DNA of 64,000 nucleotides, taken from contig NZ_CP025407.1 in assembly GCF_002847285.1 (NCBI RefSeq), positions 7,009,001-7,073,000 of the forward strand, read 5' to 3'. Positions 52,103 to 60,354 of the stretch are shown here, in pieces. Below the pieces are notes generated by a model. The model saw only the letters and a list, made by a program, of their open reading frames with translations. It was not told the origin of the DNA and searched no databases. A program made the translations under genes and the position numbers. Positions within the stretch are counted from its first letter, which is position 1. Every line of letters starts with the position of its first letter. The stretch comes from Streptomyces sp. CMB-StM0423 (lineage in GTDB: Bacteria; Actinomycetota; Actinomycetes; Streptomycetales; Streptomycetaceae).

Positions 52103-53710
52103 ATGAAGTCCGACGCCACGGCGCCACGTGCCAAGACCGACGTCGAGCAGGCACTGCTCGGCCATGCGACATACCGCAGCCTCGGCGAGCAGAAACTCTC
52201 GCCGCAGGAGGAGAAGTTCGAACGGGGGCGGCGGACCACCGGGTTCTGGCTGGCCCCGCTGGTCGCCATCATCTTTCTCGCGCTCCCGCTGGACATGGCG
52301 CCGAGCCAGCAGACGCTGGGCGGCATCCTGCTCGGCGTCATCGTGCTGTGGGTCACCGAGCCGGTGCCGATCCCGGTGGGCGGGCTCATCGGCGTCGGCG
52401 CGATCGTCGTCCTCGGCGTGGTGCCGCCGGACGACGCGCTGGCGCCCTTCGGCTCCTCCACGATCTTCACCTTCATCGGCGCGTTCATCCTCGCCCAGGC
52501 CATGCTCAAGCACGGCGTGGCCCGCCGGTTCGCGTTCTGGATCCTGGGCCTGCCGGGCGTGGGCCGCTCGACGTTCCGGCTGATCGCCGCCTTCGGCGTG
52601 ATCACCTGCCTGCTGTCCGCGTTCGTCTCCAACACCGCGACGGTGGCGATGCTGCTGCCCACCGCGCTCGGCATCCTCACCGTGATCGCCAAGATGCTCC
52701 AGGACCGCGGCCTGGTGGAGCAGGACTTCGACCCCACGCGGCTGCGCATCGGTGCCGCGCTGGTACTCATGCTCGCGTACGGCGCCAGCGTCGGGGGCCT
52801 GCTCACCCCGGTCGGCAGCCCGCCGAACCTCATCGGCCGCGGCCTCATCGAGGAGGCCACCGGCGAGAAGATCTCCTTCGCCGAGTGGACGGCCACCGCG
52901 CTGCCGCTGTGCGCCTGCATGTTCGTGATCCTCGTCATCGTCCTGCTGCTGCTCAACAAGCCGGAGATCCGGCGGATCGAGGGCGTGGAGGAGTACGTAC
53001 GCGAACAGCGCGCCGCGCTCGGCAAGTTCTCGCGGGCGGAGTGGAACACGCTGATCGCCTTCGGCATCACCGTGGCGCTGTGGATCACCCCGGGCATCGT
53101 CGCGCTCGCCGTGGGCACCGAGGCGTCCGCGTACACCACCGTCAGCGACCGGCTCGACGAGGGCATCGTGGCCGTGCTCGGCGCCGCGCTGCTGTTCATC
53201 CTGCCGACGAACTGGGCGCGCCGCGAGGCCACCCTCAACTGGAGCGACGCGGCCCGCATCGACTGGGGCACGATCCTGCTCTTCGGCACCGGCATCATCT
53301 TCGGCTCGCTGCTCGCCGACACCGGCCTGGCCGAGACCATCGGCAAGGAGTCCAACGACCTGCTCGGCTTCTCCAGCGTCTTCACCATCACGATCTTCGC
53401 GGCCGTGCTGGCGGTGATCGTCTCCGAGACGACGAGCAACACGGCCTCCGCGGCCGTGGTGGTGCCCATCGTCATCCCGATCGCGATGGCCGCCGGGGTC
53501 GATCCGTTCGTCCCGGCGCTGGCCGCGACCTTCGCCGCGTCCTTCGGCTTCATGCTGCCGGTCTCGACGCCGCAGAACGCCATCGCCTACGGCTCCGGCG
53601 TCGTGCCGATCACCACGATGATCCGCTCCGGCGCGGGCTTCGACGTCCTCGGGGTCATCCTGATCATCCTGGGGCTGCCGCTGATGGTCGCGGTCACCGG
53701 CATCGGCTAG
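52103..53710 (+). CDS. DASS-family (SLC13) C4-dicarboxylate transporter
   Basis: 535 residues from ATG 52103 after CCGGAGGGGACG. About 11-13 membrane segments; the two substrate/sodium-binding hairpins are visible: SNTATVAMLLP with TPVGSPPNLIG, and TTSNTASAAVVVPIV with LPVSTPQNAIAYG. The family imports succinate, malate, fumarate, citrate or tartrate with Na+. With the divergent tartrate/malate dehydrogenase it looks like an uptake-and-oxidation pair. The ~50-residue N-terminus is hydrophilic and cytoplasmic. Confidence 0.92.
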   Translation: MKSDATAPRAKTDVEQALLGHATYRSLGEQKLSPQEEKFERGRRTTGFWLAPLVAIIFLALPLDMAPSQQTLGGILLGVIVLWVTEPVPIPVGGLIGVGAIVVLGVVPPDDALAPFGSSTIFTFIGAFILAQAMLKHGVARRFAFWILGLPGVGRSTFRLIAAFGVITCLLSAFVSNTATVAMLLPTALGILTVIAKMLQDRGLVEQDFDPTRLRIGAALVLMLAYGASVGGLLTPVGSPPNLIGRGLIEEATGEKISFAEWTATALPLCACMFVILVIVLLLLNKPEIRRIEGVEEYVREQRAALGKFSRAEWNTLIAFGITVALWITPGIVALAVGTEASAYTTVSDRLDEGIVAVLGAALLFILPTNWARREATLNWSDAARIDWGTILLFGTGIIFGSLLADTGLAETIGKESNDLLGFSSVFTITIFAAVLAVIVSETTSNTASAAVVVPIVIPIAMAAGVDPFVPALAATFAASFGFMLPVSTPQNAIAYGSGVVPITTMIRSGAGFDVLGVILIILGLPLMVAVTGIG

Positions 53711-53729
53711 CCGGCTGCTCAGGCCCGTA

Positions 53730-53765
53730 CCGCCCGGCCGGAGGCGCGCTGCTCCGGCCGGGCGG
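53730..53765. terminator. hairpin after the DASS transporter gene
   Basis: A perfect 14-bp stem (53730-53743 and 53752-53765, eight-base loop) starts 20 bases after the stop and ends before the argG promoter. Confidence 0.75.
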
Positions 53766-53785
53766 CCCGTCGTGCGCGCGGCGTT

Positions 53786-53832
53786 TTGACGAACCATACG
53801 GAGTGCTGCATACTTATTCCGGTCAGCGTATG
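53786..53832 (+). promoter_or_regulatory. argG promoter with ARG-box-like half-sites
   Basis: TTGACG (53786-53791), 17 bp, CATACT (53809-53814) is a good promoter. Overlapping its -10, TGCATAC (53807-53813) and CGTATG (53827-53832) face each other across 13 bp, the same sites and spacing as before argC. ArgR bound there would cover the -10 and start site. Confidence 0.72.
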
Positions 53833-53850
53833 CATCCTAAGGAGACTCCC

Positions 53851-55047
53851 GTGACCGAGCGCGTCGTACTCGCCTACTCGGGCGGCCTGGACACCTCCGT
53901 CGCCATCGGCTGGATCGCCGCGGAGACGGGTGCCGAGGTCATCGCCGTCGCCGTGGACGTCGGCCAGGGCGGCGAGGACCTCGACGTGATCCGCAAGCGC
54001 GCGCTGGCCTGCGGCGCCGTGGAGGCCGAGGTCGCGGACGCCAGGGACGAGTTCGCCGACGAGTACTGCCTCCCGGCGATCAAGGCCAACGCCCTGTACA
54101 TGGACCGCTACCCGCTGGTCTCCGCGCTCTCCCGGCCCACCATCGTCAAGCACCTCGTCGCCGCGGCCCAGAAGCACGGCGCCGGCACCGTCGCCCACGG
54201 CTGCACCGGCAAGGGCAACGACCAGGTCCGCTTCGAGGCCGGCATCTCCTCCCTGGCCCCGGGCCTGAAGTGCATCGCCCCCGTCCGGGACTACGCCATG
54301 ACCCGGGACAAGGCCATCGCCTTCTGCGAGGAGAAGGGCCTGCCCATCGCGACCACCAAGAAGTCGCCGTACTCCATCGACCAGAACGTCTTCGGCCGGG
54401 CCGTCGAGACCGGCTTCCTGGAGGACATCTGGAACGCCCCGATCGAGGACGTCTACGAGTACACCCAGAACCCCGCCGTGGCCCGCGAGGCCGACGAGGT
54501 CGTCATCACCTTCGAGCGCGGCGTGCCCGTGGCGCTCGACGGCCGCCCCGTCACCGTGCTGCAGGCCATCCAGCAGCTCAACGAGCGGGCCGGGGCGCAG
54601 GGCGTGGGCCGGATCGACATGGTCGAGGACCGGCTCGTGGGCATCAAGTCCCGCGAGGTCTACGAGGCGCCCGGCGCCATCGCGCTGATCACCGCCCACC
54701 AGGAGCTGGAGAACGTCACCGTCGAGCGGGAGCTGGCGCGCTACAAGCGGCAGGTCGAGCAGCGCTGGGGCGAGCTGGTCTACGACGGCCTGTGGTTCTC
54801 GCCGCTCAAGCGGGCCCTGGACGGATTCATCCAGGAGGCGAACGAGCACGTCACCGGCGAGATCCGGATGACGCTGCACGGCGGCAGGGCCGTCGTCACC
54901 GGCCGGCGCTCGCCCGCCTCGCTCTACGACTTCAACCTCGCGACGTACGACACGGGCGACACCTTCGACCAGTCGATGTCCAAGGGCTTCATCGAGATCT
55001 TCGGCCTCTCCTCGAAGATCGCGGCCGGGCGGGACCTCGCCCGGTGA
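53851..55047 (+). CDS. argG: argininosuccinate synthase
   Basis: 398 residues from GTG 53851, six bases after AAGGAG. ATP-pyrophosphatase P-loop near the N-terminus (VVLAYSGGLDTSVAIGWIA), then YPLVSALSRPTIVKHLVAAA, AHGCTGKGNDQVRFE and YSIDQNVFGR. Joins citrulline and aspartate using ATP. First gene of argGH; the frame is open far upstream but only through the neighbouring transporter gene's other frame and the promoter. Confidence 0.97.
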   Translation: MTERVVLAYSGGLDTSVAIGWIAAETGAEVIAVAVDVGQGGEDLDVIRKRALACGAVEAEVADARDEFADEYCLPAIKANALYMDRYPLVSALSRPTIVKHLVAAAQKHGAGTVAHGCTGKGNDQVRFEAGISSLAPGLKCIAPVRDYAMTRDKAIAFCEEKGLPIATTKKSPYSIDQNVFGRAVETGFLEDIWNAPIEDVYEYTQNPAVAREADEVVITFERGVPVALDGRPVTVLQAIQQLNERAGAQGVGRIDMVEDRLVGIKSREVYEAPGAIALITAHQELENVTVERELARYKRQVEQRWGELVYDGLWFSPLKRALDGFIQEANEHVTGEIRMTLHGGRAVVTGRRSPASLYDFNLATYDTGDTFDQSMSKGFIEIFGLSSKIAAGRDLAR

Positions 55048-56504
55048 GCGACGGCACCGAGGGCACGGCGCCGCAGGACGTGAAGCTCTGGGGCGGCCGG
55101 TTCGCCGACGGCCCCGCCGCGGCGCTGGAGCGGCTGTCCGCGTCCGTCCACTTCGACATGCGGCTCGCCCCGTACGACATCGCCGGCTCGCGCGCGCACG
55201 CGCGGGTGCTGGCCGGGGCCGGGCTGCTGACGGCGGACGAGCTGAACCGGATGCTCGCCGGGCTCGACCACCTGGAGACGGACGTCGCGACCGGGGTGTT
55301 CACCGCCACCATCGCCGACGAGGACGTGCACACCGCGCTCGAACGCGGCCTGCTGGAGCGGCTCGGCCCCGAGCTCGGCGGCAAGCTGCGCGCCGGCCGG
55401 TCCCGCAACGACCAGGTCGCCACCCTCTTCCGGATGTACCTGCGCGACCACGCCCGCACCCTCGGCGGCCTCCTCGCCGAGCTGCAGGAGGCCCTCGTCG
55501 GCCTCGCCGAGGCGCACCCGGACGTCGCCATGCCGGGTCGTACGCACCTCCAGCACGCGCAGCCCGTGCTCTTCGCCCACCACGTGCTCGCGCACGCCCA
55601 GGCGCTCTCCCGGGACGGCGAGCGGCTGCGGCAGTGGGACGAGCGCACGGCCGTCTCGCCGTACGGGTCCGGGGCGCTCGCGGGCTCCTCGCTGGGCCTG
55701 GACCCCGAGGCCGTCGCCGCGGAGCTGGGCTTCGAGCGCGGCTCGTCCGGCAACTCCATCGACGGCACGGCCGCGCGGGACTTCGCCGCGGAGTTCGCAT
55801 TCGTCACCGCGATGATCGGCGTCGACATCTCCCGCATCGCGGAAGAGGTCATCCTGTGGGCCACGAAGGAATTCTCCTTCGTCACCCTGCACGACTCCTT
55901 CTCGACCGGCAGCTCGATCATGCCGCAGAAGAAGAACCCGGACATCGCCGAGCTGGCGCGGGGCAAGTCGGGCCGGCTGATCGGCAACCTCACCGGGCTG
56001 ATGGCGACGCTGAAGGCGCTCCCGCTCGCGTACAACCGCGATCTGCAGGAGGACAAGGAGCCGGTCTTCGACTCGATCGACACCCTTGAGGTCCTGCTGC
56101 CCGCGTTCACCGGCATGATGGCCACGCTCACGGTCAACCGGGAGCGGCTGGAGGAGCTGGCCCCGGCCGGCTTCTCGCTGGCCACCGACATCGCCGAGTG
56201 GCTGGTCAAGCAGGGCGTGCCGTTCCGCGTCGCGCACGAGAGCGCGGGGGAGTGCGTCAAGGTCTGCGAGGCCGAGGGCATCGAGCTCGACCAGCTCACC
56301 GACGAGCAGTTCGCGAAGGTCTCCCCGCATCTGACGCCCGAGGTACGGACCGTGCTCACCGTCCCCGGCGCGCTCGCCGCGCGCGACGCCCGCGGCGGCA
56401 CCGCACCGGCGGCGGTCGCAGTGCAGCTCGCGGAGGTCAAGGAGGACGTGGCGGCGCAGGTGAGCTGGGCGGCGGCGACGCGGCAGGCGGGCCCCGCGGC
56501 GTAG
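55044..56504 (+). CDS. argH: argininosuccinate lyase
   Basis: 486 residues from GTG 55044 (GTGA overlap with argG). Fumarase/aspartase superfamily: KLWGGRFADGPAAALERL, AGRSRNDQVATLFRMYLRD, GRTHLQHAQPV, and the signature SSIMPQKKNPDIAEL with the catalytic Ser. Splits argininosuccinate into arginine and fumarate, the last step of the pathway. Ends with an Ala-rich tail. Confidence 0.97.
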   Translation: MSDGTEGTAPQDVKLWGGRFADGPAAALERLSASVHFDMRLAPYDIAGSRAHARVLAGAGLLTADELNRMLAGLDHLETDVATGVFTATIADEDVHTALERGLLERLGPELGGKLRAGRSRNDQVATLFRMYLRDHARTLGGLLAELQEALVGLAEAHPDVAMPGRTHLQHAQPVLFAHHVLAHAQALSRDGERLRQWDERTAVSPYGSGALAGSSLGLDPEAVAAELGFERGSSGNSIDGTAARDFAAEFAFVTAMIGVDISRIAEEVILWATKEFSFVTLHDSFSTGSSIMPQKKNPDIAELARGKSGRLIGNLTGLMATLKALPLAYNRDLQEDKEPVFDSIDTLEVLLPAFTGMMATLTVNRERLEELAPAGFSLATDIAEWLVKQGVPFRVAHESAGECVKVCEAEGIELDQLTDEQFAKVSPHLTPEVRTVLTVPGALAARDARGGTAPAAVAVQLAEVKEDVAAQVSWAAATRQAGPAA

Positions 56505-56577
56505 CACAGCGGACGCGGCGGTGTGGCGGCGCGGCACAAAGCCGTGTCGGGCGCTGCCGGGGGCGGGGCCCGTCTTC

Positions 56578-56583
56578 TACGGT
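56578..56583 (+). promoter_or_regulatory. candidate -10 of the aldo/keto reductase gene
   Basis: TACGGT lies 41 bp before ATG 56625. No convincing -35. Confidence 0.3.
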
Positions 56584-56624
56584 GGACGGGCCTGACAGCC
56601 GCACCGAGGACGTAGGAGCCCGCG

Positions 56625-57596
56625 ATGGCGTTCGACCGACTGACCGAAGTGACGACGCCCGCCGCCCACATCGGCTTCGGGCTCGCCGCCGTGGGCCGCC
56701 CCGCGTACCTCACCACGGGACGCGCCGACGACCTCCCCGCCGGTCGGGGCGTCGAGGAGATGCGTGCCCGCACCCACGAGCTGCTGGACGCCGCCTACGC
56801 CCAGGGTGTGCGGTACTTCGACGCCGCCCGCTCCTACGGCCGGGCCGAGGAGTTCCTCGCCGACTGGCTGAAGCAGCACCCGGACGCCCGGGACGCGGTC
56901 GTCGGCAGCAAATGGGGCTACGCGTACGTCGGCGACTGGCGCGCGGACGCCGAGGTGCACGAGGTCAAGGACCACGGCGTCGACGCCTACGACCGGCAGC
57001 GTGAGGAGTCCGCGGAGCTCCTCGGCGACCGCCTCGACCTCTACCAGATCCACTCCCTCACCCCCGACAGCCCGGCGCTCACCGACACCGACCTGCACCG
57101 GCGCCTCGCCGCCCTGGCCGCGAACGGCGTCACGGTCGGCTTCTCCACCAGCGGCCCCGAGCAGGCCGCGGCGGTACGGGCCGCGCTGGAGGTCACCGTC
57201 GAGGGCGAGCGGCTCTTCGACACCGTGCAGAGCACGTACAACGTGCTGGAGCCGGCGGTCGGCGAGGCGCTGGCCGAGGCGCACGACGCCGGGCTGACGG
57301 TGATCGTCAAGGAGGGCCTGGCCAACGGCCGCCTCGCCGGCGCCGACGCGCCCGCAGAACTGCGCGCCGTCGCCGCCGAGTGCGGCGCGGAGCCCGACGC
57401 CGTGGCGCTCGCCGCCGTGCTGCGCCGGCCGTGGGCAGGCGTCGTGCTCTCCGGCGCCGCCACCACCGCGCAACTGCACTCCAACCTCGCCGCTGCGGCG
57501 GTCGACCTCGACCCCGCGCAGTACGACCGCCTCGCGGCCCTCGCCGAGCCCGCCGCCGACTACTGGCAGCGGCGCGCGGCGACCCCCTGGTCGTAG
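56625..57596 (+). CDS. aldo/keto reductase
   Basis: 323 residues from ATG 56625 with TAGGAGC upstream. TIM-barrel oxidoreductase with the catalytic set in order: Asp and Tyr in YFDAARSYGRAEEFL, Lys in VVGSKWGYAY, His in LYQIHSLTP. Later parts include QSTYNVLEPAVGEALAEA and a NADPH-phosphate loop (VVLSGAATTAQLHSNLA). Reduces an unknown carbonyl compound. Monocistronic; a weak hairpin (57627-57644) followed by TTT ends it. Confidence 0.9.
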   Translation: MAFDRLTEVTTPAAHIGFGLAAVGRPAYLTTGRADDLPAGRGVEEMRARTHELLDAAYAQGVRYFDAARSYGRAEEFLADWLKQHPDARDAVVGSKWGYAYVGDWRADAEVHEVKDHGVDAYDRQREESAELLGDRLDLYQIHSLTPDSPALTDTDLHRRLAALAANGVTVGFSTSGPEQAAAVRAALEVTVEGERLFDTVQSTYNVLEPAVGEALAEAHDAGLTVIVKEGLANGRLAGADAPAELRAVAAECGAEPDAVALAAVLRRPWAGVVLSGAATTAQLHSNLAAAAVDLDPAQYDRLAALAEPAADYWQRRAATPWS

Positions 57597-57626
57597 GCGC
57601 CGCGCTCGACGCGGCCGGTCCGACGG

Positions 57627-57647
57627 GCCCCGCGTGCGGCGGGCTTT
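57627..57647 (+). terminator. short terminator-like hairpin after the aldo/keto reductase gene
   Basis: GCCCCGC pairs with GCGGGC (one bulge) over a five-base loop, followed by TTT. Confidence 0.45.
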
Positions 57648-57711
57648 AAGGGGATTTTCGCCTCCCGGTGATGACATGCGGTAACGCAGTCGTCTGACGG
57701 AGGAGACCCCG

Positions 57712-57948
57712 ATGTCCCGTCGTATACGCAGGCTCTCGGTCGCCGGTGCCGCCGTGTTCGCCGTGGCCGGCCTGGCCACCGGCGCGTCCGCCGCGCTCGA
57801 CCGCGGCGACGACAAGCCCGAGGTTCGGCTCGTGGTCAACGAGGACCGCGAGCAGACCGGCGCCCGGAGCGCCGCCCACGAGGACTGCCCGGACAAGGGC
57901 GGTTCCGGGGCGCCCTCGGGCGCCGCCGGGAACGCGGGCGACCTGTGA
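57712..57948 (+). CDS. small exported protein heading the moxR operon
   Basis: 78 residues from ATG 57712 after GGAGGAGA. A clear Sec signal peptide (RRIRRLSVAGAAVFAVAGLA, cleavage near ASA at 26-28) leaves a mature acidic peptide of about 50 residues (DRGDDKPEVRLVVNEDREQT) with a single Cys (DCPDKGG) and a Gly-rich end. No family recognised. Its stop overlaps the MoxR gene start (GTGA), so it is made together with the chaperone-type ATPase and may be a ligand or cofactor of that envelope system. Confidence 0.75.
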   Translation: MSRRIRRLSVAGAAVFAVAGLATGASAALDRGDDKPEVRLVVNEDREQTGARSAAHEDCPDKGGSGAPSGAAGNAGDL

Positions 57949-59042
57949 CCACCACCACCCCTGCAGGACCGGGGCCCGCCGCCGCGCCGGGCCCCGGGAC
58001 GGCACTCCTGGAACAGGCGCTCTTCGAGGTCAAGCGGGTGATCGTCGGCCAGGACCGGATGGTCGAGCGGCTGCTGACCGCCGTGCTGGCCCGCGGGCAC
58101 TGCCTGCTCCAGGGCGTGCCGGGCGTCGCCAAGACGCTGGCGGCGGCCAGCCTGGCGACCGTGTCGGGCGGCACGTTCCACCGCATCCAGTTCACGCCCG
58201 ACCTGGTGCCCTCCGACATCACCGGCACCCGCATCTACCGGCCCTCCAGCGAGTCGTTCACCGTCGAGCCCGGGCCGGTCGCCGCCAACTTCGTGCTCGC
58301 CGACGAGATCAACCGGGCCCCCGCCAAGGTCCAGTCCGCGCTGCTCGAAGTCATGGCCGAGCGGCAGGTCAGCATCGGCGGCCGGACCATCCCCATGCCC
58401 GAGCCGTTCCTCGTCCTGGCCACCCAGAACCCCATCGAGTCCGAGGGCGTCTACCAGTTGCCCGAGGCCCAGCGCGACCGCTTCCTGCTCAAGGTCGACG
58501 TCTCCGCGCCCACCGAGGACGAGGAGCTGGCGATCCTCTACCGGATGAGCGTCGACCCGCCCGCCGCCCGCCGGGTGCTCGCGCCGCACACCCTCGCGGC
58601 CCTCCAGCGCCGCGCCGACGAGGTGTTCGTCCACCACGCCCTCGCGCAGTACGCGGTACGCCTCGTCCTCGCCACCCGCGAACTCGCCGCCCGCGGCGAC
58701 GCCGCGGGCGGCGGGCGGCTCGCGTACGGCGCGGGGCCGCGGGCCACGCTCGGTCTGGTGGCGGCGGCGCGGGCGCTGGCGCTGCTGCGCGGGCGCGAGT
58801 ACGTGCTGCCCGGCGACATCGCGGCACTCGCCCACGAGGTCATCGCCCACCGGCTGGTGCTCTCCTTCGACGCGCTCGCCGACGGCATCACGCCCGAGTC
58901 GGTCGTCGACGAGGTGCTGGCCGCCGCGCCGCAGCCCCGCGTCACGCCGCGCCAGGCGGAGGACGCGGCGGCCGGCGGCCCGGCAGAGACCGCGAGCGCC
59001 GGGAGTGCCGGGAGCGGCCGGAAGGCGGGGAGGGCGGCATGA
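57945..59042 (+). CDS. MoxR-family AAA+ ATPase
   Basis: 365 residues from GTG 57945. MoxR hallmarks: Walker A variant GVPGVAKTLAA, VPSDITGTRIYRPSS, Walker B VLADEINRAPAKVQSALLEV, sensor ATQNPIESEGVYQLPEAQRDRF. The lid domain continues (YAVRLVLATRELAARG) and the protein ends in a Gly/Ala/Ser tail. MoxR ATPases act as chaperones maturing or inserting metals into partner complexes, typically with VWA proteins as encoded two and three genes downstream. ATGA overlap with the DUF58 gene. Confidence 0.94.
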   Translation: MTTTTPAGPGPAAAPGPGTALLEQALFEVKRVIVGQDRMVERLLTAVLARGHCLLQGVPGVAKTLAAASLATVSGGTFHRIQFTPDLVPSDITGTRIYRPSSESFTVEPGPVAANFVLADEINRAPAKVQSALLEVMAERQVSIGGRTIPMPEPFLVLATQNPIESEGVYQLPEAQRDRFLLKVDVSAPTEDEELAILYRMSVDPPAARRVLAPHTLAALQRRADEVFVHHALAQYAVRLVLATRELAARGDAAGGGRLAYGAGPRATLGLVAAARALALLRGREYVLPGDIAALAHEVIAHRLVLSFDALADGITPESVVDEVLAAAPQPRVTPRQAEDAAAGGPAETASAGSAGSGRKAGRAA

Positions 59043-59998
59043 GCGCGACAGGCAGAGCGGCGGGTGCCACGGCCCCGGGCGTGCCCGGCTCGCCGTCGCT
59101 TGCCGAACTCACCCCGGAACAGGCGCTCCGGCACCTGCGGCTCATCTTCACCCGCCGCCCCGACGGCCTCCTCCAGGGTGACCACACCGCCCTCGTCCCC
59201 GGCCCCGGCGGCGAGCCGGACGAGAGCCGCCGGTACGCCCCCGGTGTCGACGACGTACGCCGCATGGACTGGAACGCCACCGCCCGCACCACCGTGCCGC
59301 ACGTGCGGATGACCCTCGCGGACCGCGAACTGACCACCTGGATCGTCCTCGACGCCAGCGCCAGCATGGACTTCGGCACCGGCCGGATGGAGAAGCGCGA
59401 CCTCGCCGTCGGCGCCGCCGCGGCCGTCGCGTTCCTCACCGAGCGCGCGGGCAACCGCCTCGGCGCCCAGCTCGTCCGCCCCGACGGCATCCAGCGCATT
59501 CCCGCCGGCAGCGGGCGGCGGCACCTGATGCGGGTGCTGCGCACCGCGCTCGAACGCCCCCGCGCGCCCGCGGGCCCGCAGACCCACACACTCGCCGAGG
59601 CGGTGGCCGCGCTGCAGCGCACGGAGCGCCACCGCGGACTGGTCGCCGTCGTCTCCGACTTCCTCGAACCGGGCTGGGAGCAGCCGCTGCGGGCCCTGGC
59701 CCGGCGGCACCAGGTCCTGGCCGTCGAGGTCGTCGACCCCCGGGAGCTGCAACTGCCCCCGGTGGGACTGCTGACCGTCGTGGACCCGGAGTCGGGCCGG
59801 CGCCGCGAGATCCCCACGTACTCCAGGCGCCTGCGGGAACGGTACGCCGCCGCCGCGGCGGAGCAGCGCGCGGCGATCGCCCGTGCCCTGCGAGCCGCGG
59901 GCGCGGCACGGCTGCCACTGCGCACGGACCGCGACTGGGTCCGGGACATCGCCCGCTACGCGGCGGCACAGCGCCGAGGCGCAGGCGGTGCGGCATGA
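59039..59998 (+). CDS. DUF58 protein (VWA-like)
   Basis: 319 residues from ATG 59039 (ATGA overlap with moxR). The DUF58 core is present: GVDDVRRMDWNATARTTVPH and TTWIVLDASASMDFGTG, where DASAS is the MIDAS metal-site motif; LVAVVSDFLEPGW follows. No transmembrane helix is obvious, so it is probably cytoplasmic or membrane-associated. It is the usual partner of MoxR ATPases. Its stop overlaps the start of a short unrecognised frame (ATGA at 59995-59998). Confidence 0.92.
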   Translation: MSATGRAAGATAPGVPGSPSLAELTPEQALRHLRLIFTRRPDGLLQGDHTALVPGPGGEPDESRRYAPGVDDVRRMDWNATARTTVPHVRMTLADRELTTWIVLDASASMDFGTGRMEKRDLAVGAAAAVAFLTERAGNRLGAQLVRPDGIQRIPAGSGRRHLMRVLRTALERPRAPAGPQTHTLAEAVAALQRTERHRGLVAVVSDFLEPGWEQPLRALARRHQVLAVEVVDPRELQLPPVGLLTVVDPESGRRREIPTYSRRLRERYAAAAAEQRAAIARALRAAGAARLPLRTDRDWVRDIARYAAAQRRGAGGAA

Positions 59999-60354
59999 CC
60001 TCCGGTCCGGCTCCCGGTTCCGCGGTGGCCCCGGTGCCGGGGGCCCGGTCGTCCCGGGCCGGGCGGGGCCCGTACCCCCGCCGCCCTCCGGGCCGCGGGG
60101 ACACCAGGCACCCGGCGAGTCATCGCCGCGCCGGCACGGCAACCACCGCACCCGGGCGCCGGGTTCGCGGCCCCGGTCCGGGTCCGTACGGCACCCGGCG
60201 AAGGGCGCCCGGTCTCCGCCCGCGGCGGCACACCGGCGACCCCGCGCCCGGCACTCACCTCTCCGGCCCCGGCCCCGCCTTCGGTGCGTACGCCCTCGGC
60301 CGTACCCGTCCACCCCGGTCCCGTACGCGCCGGTGCCCCGGAGGTCGCGTATGA
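59995..60354 (+). CDS. possible Pro/Arg/Gly-rich protein between DUF58 and VWA genes
   Basis: 119 residues. Both ends are coupled by ATGA overlaps (59995-59998 with DUF58, 60351-60354 with the VWA gene), which is what a real gene in this operon would show. Against it: the composition is almost only Pro, Arg, Gly, Ala and Thr, third codon positions look less GC-biased than in neighbours, and no domain or membrane segment is visible. If not coding, this is a 352-bp gap inside a tightly packed operon. It may be a degenerate gene or a fast-evolving disordered protein. Confidence 0.35.
   Translation: MTSGPAPGSAVAPVPGARSSRAGRGPYPRRPPGRGDTRHPASHRRAGTATTAPGRRVRGPGPGPYGTRRRAPGLRPRRHTGDPAPGTHLSGPGPAFGAYALGRTRPPRSRTRRCPGGRV

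Noticed and set aside
52103..53797. Minus-strand frame opposite the DASS transporter
   Set aside because: It is an antisense shadow of a clear membrane transporter and encodes a His/Asp/Gly-rich sequence.
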